From positions 1,561,001 through 1,625,000 of the forward strand of contig NZ_CP121106.1 in the NCBI RefSeq assembly GCF_029623755.1: a stretch of DNA of 64,000 bases, in the 5' to 3' direction. Origin of the DNA: Altererythrobacter sp. CAU 1644 (GTDB lineage Bacteria > Pseudomonadota > Alphaproteobacteria > Sphingomonadales > Sphingomonadaceae). A program made the translations under genes and the position numbers. The notes beneath the pieces were generated by a model. The model was not told where the DNA came from. It made no database searches and saw only the letters and a list, made by a program, of their open reading frames with translations. Shown piece after piece: positions 17,873 through 27,733 of this stretch (within the stretch, counting starts at the first letter, position 1; each line of letters opens with the position of its first letter).

Positions 17873-18011
17873 GATTCTCTCTCCCTTGCGTGGCATGTTG
17901 CAACGCATTTTCGAGCTTGTCCATCGGCGCGGGAAGCTCCGCTTTTGCTTGGGTTTGCGGTCGACGCGGGCTAGGCTGGCGTATGGGACGGAAAATGGGA
18001 GTTTGTTCGTA

Positions 18012-19013
18012 ATGGAATTCGTGCTGGTTGCGCTGATGTTCCTGCTGGTCGTGTTCCTGCTGATGGCGGTGCGCGTGGTGAAGCAGGGTTATGTCTATAC
18101 GATCGAACGCTTCGGCCGCTTCACGACAGCGGCGGATCCCGGGCTCCACCTGCTCATCCCCTTCTTCGACCGCGTCGGGCAGAAGGTGAACATGATGGAA
18201 CAGGTGCTCGATATCCCGGGGCAGGAGATCATCACGCGCGACAACGCGATGGTCGGGGTCGATGCCGTGGTCTTCTTCCAGGTGCTCGATGCGGGCAAGG
18301 CAGCATACGAGGTGCACAATCTCTACGCCGCGATCATGGCGCTGACGACAACCAACCTGCGCACGGTGATGGGCTCGATGGATCTCGACGAGACACTGTC
18401 GAAGCGCGACGAAATCAATGCGCGTCTCTTGTCGGTGGTCGATCACGCCACCTCGCCGTGGGGGGTCAAGATCACCCGCGTCGAGATCAAGGACATCCGC
18501 CCGCCGCACGACATCTCCGAAGCGATGGCGCGCCAGATGAAGGCTGAACGCCTCAAGCGCGCCGAAATCCTCGAGGCCGAAGGCGAACGCGCCAGCCGCA
18601 TCCTGCGTGCCGAAGGCGAAAAGCAGTCGGCCATCCTCTCTGCCGAAGGCAAGAAGGAAGCGGCGTTCCGCGACGCCGAGGCGCGCGAGCGCTCTGCCGA
18701 GGCGGAAGCCAAGGCCACGCAGATGGTGTCGGATGCGATCGCCTCTTCGGGCAATCAGGCGATCAACTATTTTATCGCGCAGGAATACACCAAGGCGGTC
18801 GGCAAGTTCGCCGACAGCCCCAACGCCAAGACCATTCTCTTCCCGGTCGAGGCGACCCAGCTGATCGGTTCGCTCGGTGGTATCGGCGAGCTCGTGCGCG
18901 AAGCCGTCGGTGGAAAGGACGGCAATGTCACCACCTCGGATCCCAGCCGTTCGGGGCAACAGCTGCCCTCGAGCCGGCCGCGGGCGAGCGTCCCGCGCTC
19001 GGGTGACAGCTGA
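18012..19013 (+). CDS. SPFH/band-7 membrane protease-associated protein (stomatin-like, QmcA type)
   Basis: 333 residues from the ATG at 18012; the frame is open further upstream but that part is not conserved-looking. It has an N-terminal membrane segment ([19 protein letters not shown]), then the SPFH domain ([47 protein letters not shown]). A long Glu/Ala/Arg-rich coiled coil follows at about 180-250 ([19 protein letters not shown]). Such proteins form large ring assemblies in membrane microdomains and act with NfeD partners. The gene overlaps the nfeD start by one base (TGATGG), so the pair is co-translated. Confidence 0.93.
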   Translation: MEFVLVALMFLLVVFLLMAVRVVKQGYVYTIERFGRFTTAADPGLHLLIPFFDRVGQKVNMMEQVLDIPGQEIITRDNAMVGVDAVVFFQVLDAGKAAYEVHNLYAAIMALTTTNLRTVMGSMDLDETLSKRDEINARLLSVVDHATSPWGVKITRVEIKDIRPPHDISEAMARQMKAERLKRAEILEAEGERASRILRAEGEKQSAILSAEGKKEAAFRDAEARERSAEAEAKATQMVSDAIASSGNQAINYFIAQEYTKAVGKFADSPNAKTILFPVEATQLIGSLGGIGELVREAVGGKDGNVTTSDPSRSGQQLPSSRPRASVPRSGDS

Positions 19014-19492
19014 TGGACAGTCTAGGCGGATTCGACGCCCATTGGGTGTGGATCGGCATTGGCCTGGTCCTCGCCGCGCTCGAGATCATGGTGCCGGGCG
19101 TCTACTTGATCTGGCTGGCTGTGGCCGCGATCATAACCGGCATGCTGACCTTCGGGTTGGGGATCGGGCTTCCCGCCCAGGTGGTCATCTTCGTCTCGCT
19201 TTCGCTTATCGCCGCCTTCAGCGCCAAGCGTATCCTGCGCGACCAACCCATCACCAGCTCGGATCCGCTGCTCAACCAGCGCGGCGGCCGCCTTGTCGGT
19301 GAAATGGCGGTCGTGACCCAGCCGATCGAGAACGGCACGGGGCGGATCAAGCATGGCGACAGCGAATGGCTCGCTCGCGGTCCCGAACTCGACATCGGAA
19401 CCCGCGTGCGTATTATCGGCAATGACGGTGCGATCCTGATCGTCGAGCCGGCTACGGCATTGCCGCCACCCGAGGCTGAGGAAGACGCCTAG
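19013..19492 (+). CDS. NfeD family protein
   Basis: 159 residues, the short NfeD form: two or three membrane helices (VWIGIGLVLAALEIMVPGVYLIWLAV and LPAQVVIFVSLSLIAAF), then a C-terminal OB-fold domain (VVTQPIENGTGRIKHGDSEWLARG, GTRVRIIGNDGAILIVEP). The protease domain of long NfeD proteins is absent. NfeD is the standard genetic partner of SPFH proteins, and here translation is coupled to the stomatin-like gene by a one-base overlap. The pair is thought to organise membrane microdomains. It converges on the next gene, 7 bases away. Confidence 0.92.
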   Translation: MDSLGGFDAHWVWIGIGLVLAALEIMVPGVYLIWLAVAAIITGMLTFGLGIGLPAQVVIFVSLSLIAAFSAKRILRDQPITSSDPLLNQRGGRLVGEMAVVTQPIENGTGRIKHGDSEWLARGPELDIGTRVRIIGNDGAILIVEPATALPPPEAEEDA

Positions 19493-19498
19493 CCTCGC

Positions 19499-20449
19499 TC
19501 AGCCGGCTGCGGCATGGCGACCGGTAAAGCGGCCGTGCTTGCGGTAACGCACCATCCATTTCTCTAGGAACAGGCCCAGCGGCTTGGGCTCGATGCCGAG
19601 CCGCTTGAACCCCGGATGGTCGCCCGAGACCGTGTTGCCCTGTTTCAGAAGCGACCATTGATCATTGTTGATCGGGGTTCCGGGCAGCGCTGCGGTGAGT
19701 GCCGAAACCGCGTCGGGCACGGCGATGAAACTGCGCTTGCGCCCCTGCGCTGCCGCAATGCGGCGGTTGAGTTCCATCATCGTCATGACCTCTGGGCCGC
19801 CGAGTTCGTAGGTCTTGCCGCCGTGGCTGGCTGGATCGCTGAGGGCGATCGCGATCGCCTCGGCAACATCGTCGACATAGGCCGGCTGGAGGGTTGAATC
19901 CGCTCCGAATACGGGCAGCACGGGGAAGAACTTGATCAGCTGGGCGAACATGTTGACGAAATTGTCGTCCTTGCCGAACAGTGCTGAAGGCCGAATGATG
20001 GTGGCGTTGGGAAACGCCTTGCCGACCAGTTCTTCGCCCAGTGCATTGGCGCGGCCATAAACCGATGCGGATGCGGGGTCTGCGCCGATCGCGCTGATAT
20101 GGACGAGCGCAGTCGCGCCCGCTTCCCTGGCCGTCTCGGCGGCGTCTCCGGCTGCATGTCCCATCAGCTTCATGAGGTCGCCGGAAAAACTCCCGACCAT
20201 GTTCACCACCGCGTCGGATCCGCTCACGGCCGCGCGCAGGCTGCGTTCGTTGGTGATGTCGCAGCGAGCGAACTGAAGCTGGCCGAGATTGGCCAGCGGC
20301 TTGAGCGACCAGCCCTTTTCGGGATGGCGACTGGCGATGCGCACGCGCGCCCCGCGCGAGAGCAGGCCTTGGGCGACGTAATTTCCGACGAAGCCGCTTC
20401 CGCCGAGAACGGTGACGAGCTTGTCCTGCAGGGGGGCGTTGTGGGCCAT
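19499..20449 (-). CDS. NDUFA9-like NAD(P)-binding protein (atypical short-chain reductase)
   Basis: 316 residues from the ATG at 20449; an upstream in-frame extension to 20518 is not conserved-looking. The Rossmann motif VTVLGGSGFVGNYVAQGL is followed by a conserved GRANALGEELV, the equivalent of the YxxxK region in which the Tyr/Lys pair is not evident, as expected for atypical SDRs. YVDDVAEAIAIAL and the C-terminal DQWSLLKQGNTVSG place it in the complex I NDUFA9 subunit family. The eukaryotic relative is an accessory subunit of NADH dehydrogenase; the bacterial protein's role is less certain. Confidence 0.88.
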   Translation of the reverse strand: MAHNAPLQDKLVTVLGGSGFVGNYVAQGLLSRGARVRIASRHPEKGWSLKPLANLGQLQFARCDITNERSLRAAVSGSDAVVNMVGSFSGDLMKLMGHAAGDAAETAREAGATALVHISAIGADPASASVYGRANALGEELVGKAFPNATIIRPSALFGKDDNFVNMFAQLIKFFPVLPVFGADSTLQPAYVDDVAEAIAIALSDPASHGGKTYELGGPEVMTMMELNRRIAAAQGRKRSFIAVPDAVSALTAALPGTPINNDQWSLLKQGNTVSGDHPGFKRLGIEPKPLGLFLEKWMVRYRKHGRFTGRHAAAG

Positions 20450-20627
20450 GCGAGATCCGTTGCTTTGAGTATCGTGACTTATGCCGGGCGCATTGCCGTA
20501 ACGCAGGCTGGACTGCAAGCGTTCCGGGGGCTGCGGGCGCGAAACAGCCGTTGACAGGCAAGGTGGTGCTTCGCTAGTGGCGCGCTCCTACCCGCGAGAC
20601 GGCATTGGATGACCGACTCGCCTGTGT

Positions 20628-20714
20628 GCCCAGATGGCGGAATTGGTAGACGCACCGTCTTCAGGTGGCGGCGCTCGCAAGGGCGTGGAGGTTCGAGTCC
20701 TCTTCTGGGCACCA
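20628..20714 (+). tRNA. tRNA-Leu (anticodon CAG)
   Basis: 87 bases forming a class II cloverleaf. The acceptor stem is GCCCAGA with TCTGGGC, the D-loop has GGTAGACGC, and the anticodon stem CCGTC/GGCGG encloses the loop TTCAGGT with CAG at its centre. A long variable arm follows, then GGTTCGAGTCC as the T-loop. The 3' CCA is encoded. A TTTTTT run follows at once (20715-20720) and may help termination. It lies alone between the NDUFA9-like gene and an AraC regulator. Confidence 0.95.
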
Positions 20715-20889
20715 TTTTTTCACCGAAGTTGGTCAATGCTTGCGAGGAATCGCGCGCAACCCCTGTTGGCATCGTCGCTCATAGTCTCCCACCTGCTAGC
20801 AATGCCTCCATCAGCATGGGAGCCTTGAGGTGGCATGCTTTGACAATCCTCGACAGCACGGCAATCCTGCGCAGCTAACGGAGGGCAGG

Positions 20890-21939
20890 ATGCACTCGCG
20901 CGACAGATTGAGAAGGACGCAGGTGGGCGGCAATGACGGGCCCATCATCCGGGGTGGCAGCATGGAGGGTTTTCGCGGCCTACTGCTGGAGCTGGGGTAT
21001 GATCCGAAACCCATCCTAACGAATGCTGGTATCGAGGACGAGGTCCTCAACCAGCCCGACATGACCATTACGACGCGCGCTTACAGACGGGCGCTCAACC
21101 TCGCCGCCCAAGCGACCGGACTGCACCACTTCGGTTTGCTGCTCTCGCAAAGGCAGACCTTCGAGAAGCTAGGGGCGGTTGGTTATCTGGTGCGGCATGC
21201 TCCCAACCTCAGCATTTCGGTCGATCGGTTGATCCGGCACTTCCGTACTCACGACACTGGTTCGATGACCAGATTGCAAGCCGACGGTCCAGTGGCCTTG
21301 TGGATGCATGGCCTTTCTGGAGTGGCAGAGGATGCGGCGATACAACAGACCGAACTTGCGATCGGATTGGCTTGTCAGTTCATGCGATCAGCATTGAGCG
21401 AGACCTGGGATCCGGTAGCGGTCTATTTCGAGCATTCTGCACCGCGCGACTTGCAACCGTATCGGGCGGTGTTTCGCTGTCCGGTCCATTTCGGACAGAC
21501 GATAACGGCGATGGAATTGAAGACTGCCGATCTCTTCAAGCCACTGCGTCAATCGGACCCGGGGCTCTTCAAGATACTCGAACAGCATGTCGAGAGTATC
21601 GAGGAAGGATTGGGAGAGGATCTCAGTTCGGAAGTGCGCAAGATACTCCAGCAGAATCTTGAGAGCGGACTGGTCCACCTCGACGAAATTGCGCGGCGAA
21701 TTGGGTTCAAGCGACACATATTGCAGCGTCGGCTCAAGGCTGAGGGCACCAGCTTCCAAGCCATACTCGACGATGTTCGATACGAGATGGGCCGCCGCCT
21801 GCTGCGAGAAACACGGACCTCGATCTCTGAAATCGCGGGAGCTCTTGGCTATGCCGAGTCTGGTGTGTTTACCCGCGCCTTTGCCCGCCGCTCCGGCATG
21901 TCACCGCGCGACTGGCGCCGCGCGAATTTGTCGCACTGA
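20890..21939 (+). CDS. AraC-family transcriptional regulator (OruR/ArgR-like)
   Basis: 349 residues from the ATG at 20890, which has GGAGGG 5 bases upstream; an earlier ATG at 20830 lacks such a site. The N-terminal two thirds is the Arabinose_bd-type ligand domain of the OruR/AraC group (EGFRGLLLELGYDPKPIL, TITTRAYRRALNLAAQATG). The C-terminus is a double helix-turn-helix (HLDEIARRIGFKRHILQRRLKAEGTSF, ISEIAGALGYAESGVFTRAFARRSGMSPRDWR). It lies directly upstream of and codirectional with the hydroxyacid cluster, making it the obvious candidate regulator of those genes. The inducer is not known. Confidence 0.93.
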   Translation: MHSRDRLRRTQVGGNDGPIIRGGSMEGFRGLLLELGYDPKPILTNAGIEDEVLNQPDMTITTRAYRRALNLAAQATGLHHFGLLLSQRQTFEKLGAVGYLVRHAPNLSISVDRLIRHFRTHDTGSMTRLQADGPVALWMHGLSGVAEDAAIQQTELAIGLACQFMRSALSETWDPVAVYFEHSAPRDLQPYRAVFRCPVHFGQTITAMELKTADLFKPLRQSDPGLFKILEQHVESIEEGLGEDLSSEVRKILQQNLESGLVHLDEIARRIGFKRHILQRRLKAEGTSFQAILDDVRYEMGRRLLRETRTSISEIAGALGYAESGVFTRAFARRSGMSPRDWRRANLSH

Positions 21940-22150
21940 CGGCGGTTCATGATGGCGATTCAAAGTTCGGCGACGATGAGAGGTGTTCCTGCGCCCCGCC
22001 TAAACCATGACTAAGACGCCTGGAGCAAAATTGATCCTGCAAGACTCGCAATGTTCTGGAAGATCATTTCCTGATAGCCTTGGCTGGTAGGGAAATGCGA
22101 CAATGCGGGGCGCCGGACTTCCGGTCCACGCTTGATAGATGGAGAGCAGG

Positions 22151-23698
22151 ATGAACGGTGCGGAAGCCTTGATCGAAACACTCGCCGGTTGCGGCGTGGA
22201 CGTATGCTTCGCCAATCCAGGGACCTCGGAAATGCAGTTGGTCGCCGCGATCGATCAACAGCACGGCATGCGCGCCATACTGGGGTTGTTCGAGGGTGTG
22301 GTGACAGGGGCTGCAGACGGTTACGGCCGGATGGCGGACAAGCCTGCGGCCACCTTGCTGCACCTCGGTCCAGGATTGGCAAACGGTCTGGCCAATCTGC
22401 ACAATGCCAAGCGTGCCGGATCGCCGATCATCAACATAGTCGGCGATCATGCAACCTACCATCTGCAATATAACTCGCCGCTCACCAGCGACCTCGAGGG
22501 CGTCGCCAGGCCGATGTCGCACTGGCTCAAGGTTTCTCGTTCCGAGCGCGATCTCGCCCAGGTGGGGGCGGAGGCCTGGAGCGTCGCCAGTAGCTACCCC
22601 GGCAAGATCGCGACCGTAGTGACACCCGCTAATCACGCGTGGAATGAAGGCAGCGCCCCGGTTGCCGTAGCTGCCATCCTCGCGCCTGCCAATGTGCCTG
22701 AGGGCGCGATCAAGGACGCGGCCGAAGCATTGGGCGCAGCGGACGGTTCGAAGGCGATTTTCCTAGGTGGCCGGGCCTTGCGCGAAGGCGCGCTAACGCA
22801 GGCAGGTCGCATCGCCGCCGCAACGGGCGCGCGTCTGATTTGCGAAACTTTTCCTACCCGCTTGGAGCGTGGTGCCGGTCGCGTCGCGGTCGAACGCCTG
22901 CCGTATTTCGGTGAGCAGGGCGAGGAATACCTCAAGGATTTCAAGACTATCGTTTTCTGCGGCAGCGAGCCACCGGTCTCGTTCTTCGCCTATCCGGGCA
23001 AGCCCAGTTGGCTTTCACCCGAGGGCGCTCGGCTGGTCCGGCTTGCTTCGATGGAAGAGGAAGCCGAGGATGCGCTGACGCGCCTGGCAGATGAACTGGG
23101 CGCCCCGGCAGAGCCTGCTCTGGTCCAAGAAGCGACACGACCGGCGGAGGTCGAAGGCAAGCTCGACCCGACAAAGCTCGGGGCGGTCATTGGTGCGATG
23201 ATGCCCGAGAATGCGATCGTCTCCGACGAAGCGGCAACGGGCGGGCTGATGATCTTTCCTGCGACAGCCGGTGCACCGATGCACGATTGGATGACGCTCA
23301 CGGGCGGTGCAATCGGCCAGGGTCTGCCACTTGCAACTGGTGCCGCTGTTGCCTGTCCGGACCGCAAGGTGCTGGCGCTGCAGGCTGACGGAAGCGGGAT
23401 GTATACTCTCCAGGCGCTGTGGACGATGGCGCGCGAGAATCTGGATGTGACCACCATCATCCTCAACAATGGCAGCTATGCGATCCTCAATATCGAGCTG
23501 ATGCGCGTGGGCGTCCAAAACCCGGGCCCGAAGGCTCTCTCCATGCTCGACCTGAGAAATCCCGCCCTTGACTGGGTCGCGCTGAGCGAAGGCATGGGCG
23601 TACCTGCGAAAAAGGCCGAAACAGTCGCGGAATTGCACGAGGCACTCGCTGAAGCCCTGGCCCACAAGGGGCCGCGCCTGATCGAAGCCATCCTCTAG
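22151..23698 (+). CDS. thiamine-diphosphate enzyme, acetolactate synthase / benzoylformate decarboxylase-like
   Basis: 515 residues from the ATG at 22151, with GGAGAG just upstream. N-terminal pyrimidine-binding domain: VCFANPGTSEMQLV, and LFEGVVTGAADGYGRM with the catalytic Glu. C-terminal pyrophosphate domain: a GDGS-like ADGSGMYTLQALWTMARENLDVTTIILNN (here ADGS). It is annotated in many genomes as acetolactate synthase large subunit, but no regulatory subunit gene is present. The neighbours are FMN- and FAD-linked 2-hydroxyacid dehydrogenases, so a 2-oxoacid decarboxylase or carboligase acting in catabolism is more plausible than branched-chain synthesis. The substrate is inference only. 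Confidence 0.85.
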   Translation: MNGAEALIETLAGCGVDVCFANPGTSEMQLVAAIDQQHGMRAILGLFEGVVTGAADGYGRMADKPAATLLHLGPGLANGLANLHNAKRAGSPIINIVGDHATYHLQYNSPLTSDLEGVARPMSHWLKVSRSERDLAQVGAEAWSVASSYPGKIATVVTPANHAWNEGSAPVAVAAILAPANVPEGAIKDAAEALGAADGSKAIFLGGRALREGALTQAGRIAAATGARLICETFPTRLERGAGRVAVERLPYFGEQGEEYLKDFKTIVFCGSEPPVSFFAYPGKPSWLSPEGARLVRLASMEEEAEDALTRLADELGAPAEPALVQEATRPAEVEGKLDPTKLGAVIGAMMPENAIVSDEAATGGLMIFPATAGAPMHDWMTLTGGAIGQGLPLATGAAVACPDRKVLALQADGSGMYTLQALWTMARENLDVTTIILNNGSYAILNIELMRVGVQNPGPKALSMLDLRNPALDWVALSEGMGVPAKKAETVAELHEALAEALAHKGPRLIEAIL

Positions 23699-23707
23699 TC
23701 ACACACC

Positions 23708-24886
23708 ATGCCAACGCTCGATCTTGTTCCCGCCAGCGTCGAGGATTTTCGACGCAGGGCCGAGAAGCGCCTGCCGCGCTCGTTGTTTGACTATGTCGAT
23801 GGCGGAGCCGGAGCGGAAGTCACCTTGCGCGACAATGTCGAGGATTTCGAGAAGCTGCGGCTGCGCCAGCGAGTCATGCGCGACATCTCGGATACGAGCA
23901 CGAAAATCGAACTGCTCGGCGAGGAATTGGCTTTGCCGGTCATACTCGCGCCGGTCGGCATGGCGGGGATGATGGCGCGACGCGCCGAAGTGCAGGCCAA
24001 GCGAGCCGCGGACGCCATGGGCATTCCCTTCACCCTCTCGACGGTCGGGATCTGTCCCATCGACGAGGTCGCGGCCGTGTCCGATAAACCGGCCTGGTAT
24101 CAGCTCTACATGCTGCGCGATCGCGGCGTCGTTCAGGAAATCCTTAGGCGAGCATGGGAATACGGTGTGCGCACGCTGGTCTTCACTGTCGATCTCAGTG
24201 TGGTCGGGACCAGATACCGCGATATCCGCAACGGATTGGGCGGCGGAACGAGCACCTGGGGCAAGCTGCGCGGCGGACCGATCGAGTACTTCTCCCATCC
24301 ACACTGGCTGTGGAATGTCGCTTTGCGCGGCGGGCCACTGACTTTCGGCAATATCGCCCAATACGCTCCAGCGGCGCGCGCCTTGACCGATTTCAAGGAA
24401 TGGGTGGACAGCCAGTTCGACCCGTCCGTGAACTGGGGAGACATCGCCTGGCTGCGTGATCAATGGAAAGGGGAGCTGATCATCAAAGGCATTCTCGATC
24501 CGCAGGACGCGCGTGACGCCAAGCGGATTGGAGCCGATGCCCTGGTCGTTTCCAATCACGGTGGGCGCCAACTCGATGGTGTCGCATCGGGCGCTGCAAT
24601 GCTTCCCCGGGTCGCGGATGCCCTGCATGACGACTTGCCCCTGATCGTCGATGGCGGTGTGCGGTCAGGTCAGGATGTGGTCAAGGCGCTTGCGTTGGGG
24701 GCGCGAGCAGTGATGATCGGCCGTCCCTGGATCTACGCTGTGGCAGCGCAGGGTGAGGCGGGGCTGCTGCGCCTGCTCACGATGTTCAAACTGGACATGA
24801 AAACAGCACTGGGATTGAGCGGATATCCGCATGCCAGCCAGGTCGATCGGGGTGCGCTGTTGCAGGATCTGGGCGAAAGGGCATGA
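23708..24886 (+). CDS. FMN-dependent alpha-hydroxyacid dehydrogenase (LldD/MdlB family)
   Basis: 392 residues, a TIM-barrel flavoenzyme. SLFDYVDGGAGAEVTLRDN opens the family, APVGMAGMM and TLSTVGICPIDEV line the FMN site, and SNHGGRQLDG contains the catalytic His and substrate-binding Arg. VDGGVRSGQDVVKALALGARAVMIGRPW binds the phosphate. Family members oxidise L-2-hydroxyacids (lactate, mandelate, glycolate) to 2-oxoacids. It follows the TPP enzyme by 9 bases and overlaps the next gene by 4 bases (ATGA). L-lactate is the default guess, but the gene partners recall the mandelate pathway. Confidence 0.92.
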   Translation: MPTLDLVPASVEDFRRRAEKRLPRSLFDYVDGGAGAEVTLRDNVEDFEKLRLRQRVMRDISDTSTKIELLGEELALPVILAPVGMAGMMARRAEVQAKRAADAMGIPFTLSTVGICPIDEVAAVSDKPAWYQLYMLRDRGVVQEILRRAWEYGVRTLVFTVDLSVVGTRYRDIRNGLGGGTSTWGKLRGGPIEYFSHPHWLWNVALRGGPLTFGNIAQYAPAARALTDFKEWVDSQFDPSVNWGDIAWLRDQWKGELIIKGILDPQDARDAKRIGADALVVSNHGGRQLDGVASGAAMLPRVADALHDDLPLIVDGGVRSGQDVVKALALGARAVMIGRPWIYAVAAQGEAGLLRLLTMFKLDMKTALGLSGYPHASQVDRGALLQDLGERA

Positions 24887-26283
24887 AAGACGAACTGCTA
24901 TCGCAATTTCGTGCAGTTTGCGGTGAATCCGGTGTCATTTGCGGAGAGGATCTGGCGACGCGGGCTGGCGATTGGCTCGGCCAGTCCAGTTGCGGGGCTG
25001 TCGCCATCGTGCGCCCCCGTTCGACCGATGAATTGTCGCAGGTCTTGCGCCTTTGCCATGCGAACGACCAGCCGGTGGTCGGTGCAGGTGGGCTGACCGG
25101 CCTCGTTCACGGAACCGATGCGACGGGCGAGCAGGTACAGATTTCTTTCGAACGCATGCGAAGCGTGATCACCGTCGATCCGGTGGGCCGAACAATGGCC
25201 GTCGAGGCCGGCGTGCCGCTACAACTCGCACAGGAAGAGGCACAGAAGCACGGGCTGATCTATGCGGTCGATCTCGGTGCACGGGGTTCGGCGACCATCG
25301 GGGGGACCATCTCCACCAATGCCGGCGGCAACCAGGTTATCCGTTACGGGATGACGCGCGAGAACATACTTGGCCTCGAAGCGGTTCTGGCTGACGGAAC
25401 CGTGGTCTCGTCCATGAATACGCTGCTGAAGAACAATGCCGCATACGATCTCAAGCAACTGTTTATCGGAACTGAGGGAACGCTTGGATTGGTGACGAAG
25501 GCCGTGCTTCGCCTGCATCCCAAACCGTTGACCACTTCGACCGCGCTCCTTGGCGTAGAATCGTTTGAAGACGTGATGACACTGTTCGGTAAGGTTTCGG
25601 GCAAGCTCGGGCCGATGTTGACGAGCTTCGAGGTGATGTGGAGGTCGCATTACCGCACAGTCGCCGTCGAGAGCGGGCGGCACTCGCCGCCTCTGTCGGG
25701 TGACTACGGATTCTACGTCGTTGTCGAAGCATCGGGTATGGACCCCGAGCGCGACTGGGAGTTCTTCACCGAGTTGATCGCAGCGTTGCTGGAGGAAGAG
25801 CTGGTCGCCGATGCCGTCATTGCGTCCTCCGATACCCAGCGCAAGGCCATCTGGAACATTCGCGAAGACGTCGAGGGTCTGTTGCATGTTGTGTCACCGG
25901 TCGCGATCTTCGATGTCAGTCTCCCGATCGCGGCAATGGACCGATACATCGGCGACCTCGAAGCGGCAGTAGCGGGAGAGTGGGGCGATGAGGCCCGGGT
26001 CGTTACCTTCGGGCATCTCGGCGATAGCAATCTGCACATTGGTGTAGCCCCGCGACCGTGGAGCGAGGAAGCTCGGCATCGCGTCGAAGAACTGGTCTAT
26101 TCGCCGCTTGCCGAATTCGGCGGATCAATATCGGCCGAGCATGGGATCGGCCTCGAGAAGCGCGATTGGTTGCATGTCACCCGCAACCCCCAAGAGATCG
26201 AGTTGATGCGCCTGCTCAAAGCGACGCTCGATCCCAAGGGCCTGCTCAACCCAGGCAAGGTTCTTGCCAAGCGGTCTGACTAA
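24883..26283 (+). CDS. FAD-linked D-2-hydroxyacid dehydrogenase (GlcD/D-LDH type)
   Basis: 466 residues. The N-terminal FAD-binding PCMH domain has VRPRSTDELSQVLRLCHAN, PVVGAGGLTGLVHG and ARGSATIGGTISTNAGGNQVIRYGMTRENILGLEAVLADG. The C-terminal FAD-oxidase domain ends with VVTFGHLGDSNLHIGV, SISAEHGIGLEKRDWL and DPKGLLNPGKVL. This is the glycolate oxidase GlcD / D-lactate dehydrogenase family, which oxidises D-2-hydroxyacids. The start ATG overlaps the stop of the FMN enzyme by 4 bases, so both stereoisomer-specific enzymes are made from one message. It ends the plus-strand operon. Confidence 0.92.
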   Translation: MKDELLSQFRAVCGESGVICGEDLATRAGDWLGQSSCGAVAIVRPRSTDELSQVLRLCHANDQPVVGAGGLTGLVHGTDATGEQVQISFERMRSVITVDPVGRTMAVEAGVPLQLAQEEAQKHGLIYAVDLGARGSATIGGTISTNAGGNQVIRYGMTRENILGLEAVLADGTVVSSMNTLLKNNAAYDLKQLFIGTEGTLGLVTKAVLRLHPKPLTTSTALLGVESFEDVMTLFGKVSGKLGPMLTSFEVMWRSHYRTVAVESGRHSPPLSGDYGFYVVVEASGMDPERDWEFFTELIAALLEEELVADAVIASSDTQRKAIWNIREDVEGLLHVVSPVAIFDVSLPIAAMDRYIGDLEAAVAGEWGDEARVVTFGHLGDSNLHIGVAPRPWSEEARHRVEELVYSPLAEFGGSISAEHGIGLEKRDWLHVTRNPQEIELMRLLKATLDPKGLLNPGKVLAKRSD

Positions 26284-26368
26284 TGGCGCCTATCCACCAT
26301 GTCGTGTCTAATGGCAGCGACCGCGGTGGTTTTATCGAACTCGATTTCTCCTGCGACCCCCTGCAACC

Positions 26369-27733
26369 TCAGGTGAGCGATGCAATGGCGATGCAGCACA
26401 GGGTCGCGATCACCGGGATGACCACCGTCACCACCGCGACATCGCGATAGGCGTTCTGGTGCGTCAAACGGGTGATTGCGAGCATTGCGATGATCGCTCC
26501 GCAGTGCGGCAATGAATCGAAGCCGCCGCTTGCCATAACCGCGAGACGATGCAGCTCTTCTGGTGCAATGCCCATGGCGAGGTAGCTCGGCGCGAGCGTT
26601 TCCATGAAGATTTGAAGCCCGCCGGATGCTGATCCGGTGATGCCGGAAACCGTGCTGACCGCGCCGAACATCGACAGCAGCGGATAGCTGTCGAAGGACA
26701 TGAGCGCTGAAGCAAAGCTGCCGAAGCCCGCGGTCTGGACAACCACCCCGCCAAAGCCGATCACCACCGAAGTTGCGAAAAGAGGCACGACTGCGTCCTG
26801 CATTCCTTCTCCTGCCACGGCGAGCGGCCGCGTGCGCACCGCATGAAACAGCACCAGACCAAGCAGGCTGCCGATGAAGAGGGCCAGGGATGGCCACAAG
26901 ACGGGCTGCGCTTTGGCGAAGGTGGCGAGCGTCGCGGGCATGGCATCGCCGAGCACGCTCGGTGAGACGATGATCGCGATCACGACGACGAGCGGCAAGA
27001 TCGACGGGATCAGCGCGGGCAACACCTCCTTCAGTGGCTTGCCATCGGCATCGACCAGCGCGCCGATCGGATCGCCCGGTGCTGGATCAAACCCTTCGCC
27101 TGCCACCTTCGCCTTGCGGCGCTGCCATTCGAGATAGGTCATGCCCAAACCGAACATGATCGCGCCCCCCACAAAGCCGAGCAGCGGTGCGGCATATAGA
27201 TCGGTGCCAAGCGACAACGTTGGAATTATGTTCTGGATCGACGGAGTTCCTGGCAGCGCGGTCAAGGTGAACGTGCCGCCGCCCAGTGCCAGCGCCGCAC
27301 AGAACAGGCGCTTGGGAATGTCGGCTTCGCGGAGCAGGCGCAAGCCAAGTGGGTACATAGCGAAGATCACCACGAAGACTACCACTCCACCATAGGTGAG
27401 CATGGCGCAGGCCAACACCGTGATCCAGAGCGCGCGCTCGGCCCCCAGCTTGCGAACAAGCGCCAAGGCGATGCTAGCTGCTGCGCCGCTATCGCCCATA
27501 ACCCGGCCAAACATCGCTCCAGCCACAAAGAGCAGGAAGAAACGCCCCGCGAAGGTAAAGGCACCGAGCTTGCCGAAAAGATAGCTCTGGTCGAGCGTCT
27601 CCCCCAAGGGGAGCGCACTGGTAACGATCACGATCAGCGAGCACAGCAACGAAGCGAGAATGATGTTCACCCCCCGCAGCGCGAGGGTGATCAGCAGCGC
27701 GAGGCTGGCTAGTAGGCCGAGCGCCGAGATCAC
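26369..27733 (-). CDS. GntP family permease
   Basis: 454 residues with about 12-14 predicted membrane helices and no signal peptide. LLASLALLITLALRGVNIILASLLCSLIVIVTS at the start, FALPGTPSI-like LTALPGTPSIQNIIPT in the middle, and VSGITGSASGGLQIFMETLA near the end are typical of GntP/Gnt-II sugar-acid:proton symporters. It starts with GTG at 27733, overlapping the stop of the upstream dehydrogenase by 4 bases. Its neighbours oxidise 2-hydroxyacids, so it may import a hydroxyacid rather than gluconate. It converges on the FAD dehydrogenase gene. Confidence 0.9.
   Translation of the reverse strand: MISALGLLASLALLITLALRGVNIILASLLCSLIVIVTSALPLGETLDQSYLFGKLGAFTFAGRFFLLFVAGAMFGRVMGDSGAAASIALALVRKLGAERALWITVLACAMLTYGGVVVFVVIFAMYPLGLRLLREADIPKRLFCAALALGGGTFTLTALPGTPSIQNIIPTLSLGTDLYAAPLLGFVGGAIMFGLGMTYLEWQRRKAKVAGEGFDPAPGDPIGALVDADGKPLKEVLPALIPSILPLVVVIAIIVSPSVLGDAMPATLATFAKAQPVLWPSLALFIGSLLGLVLFHAVRTRPLAVAGEGMQDAVVPLFATSVVIGFGGVVVQTAGFGSFASALMSFDSYPLLSMFGAVSTVSGITGSASGGLQIFMETLAPSYLAMGIAPEELHRLAVMASGGFDSLPHCGAIIAMLAITRLTHQNAYRDVAVVTVVIPVIATLCCIAIASLT

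Noticed and set aside
16448..17974. A 508-codon plus-strand frame opposite the quinohemoprotein gene.
   Set aside because: The opposite strand encodes a complete PQQ dehydrogenase with all motifs; this frame shows none.
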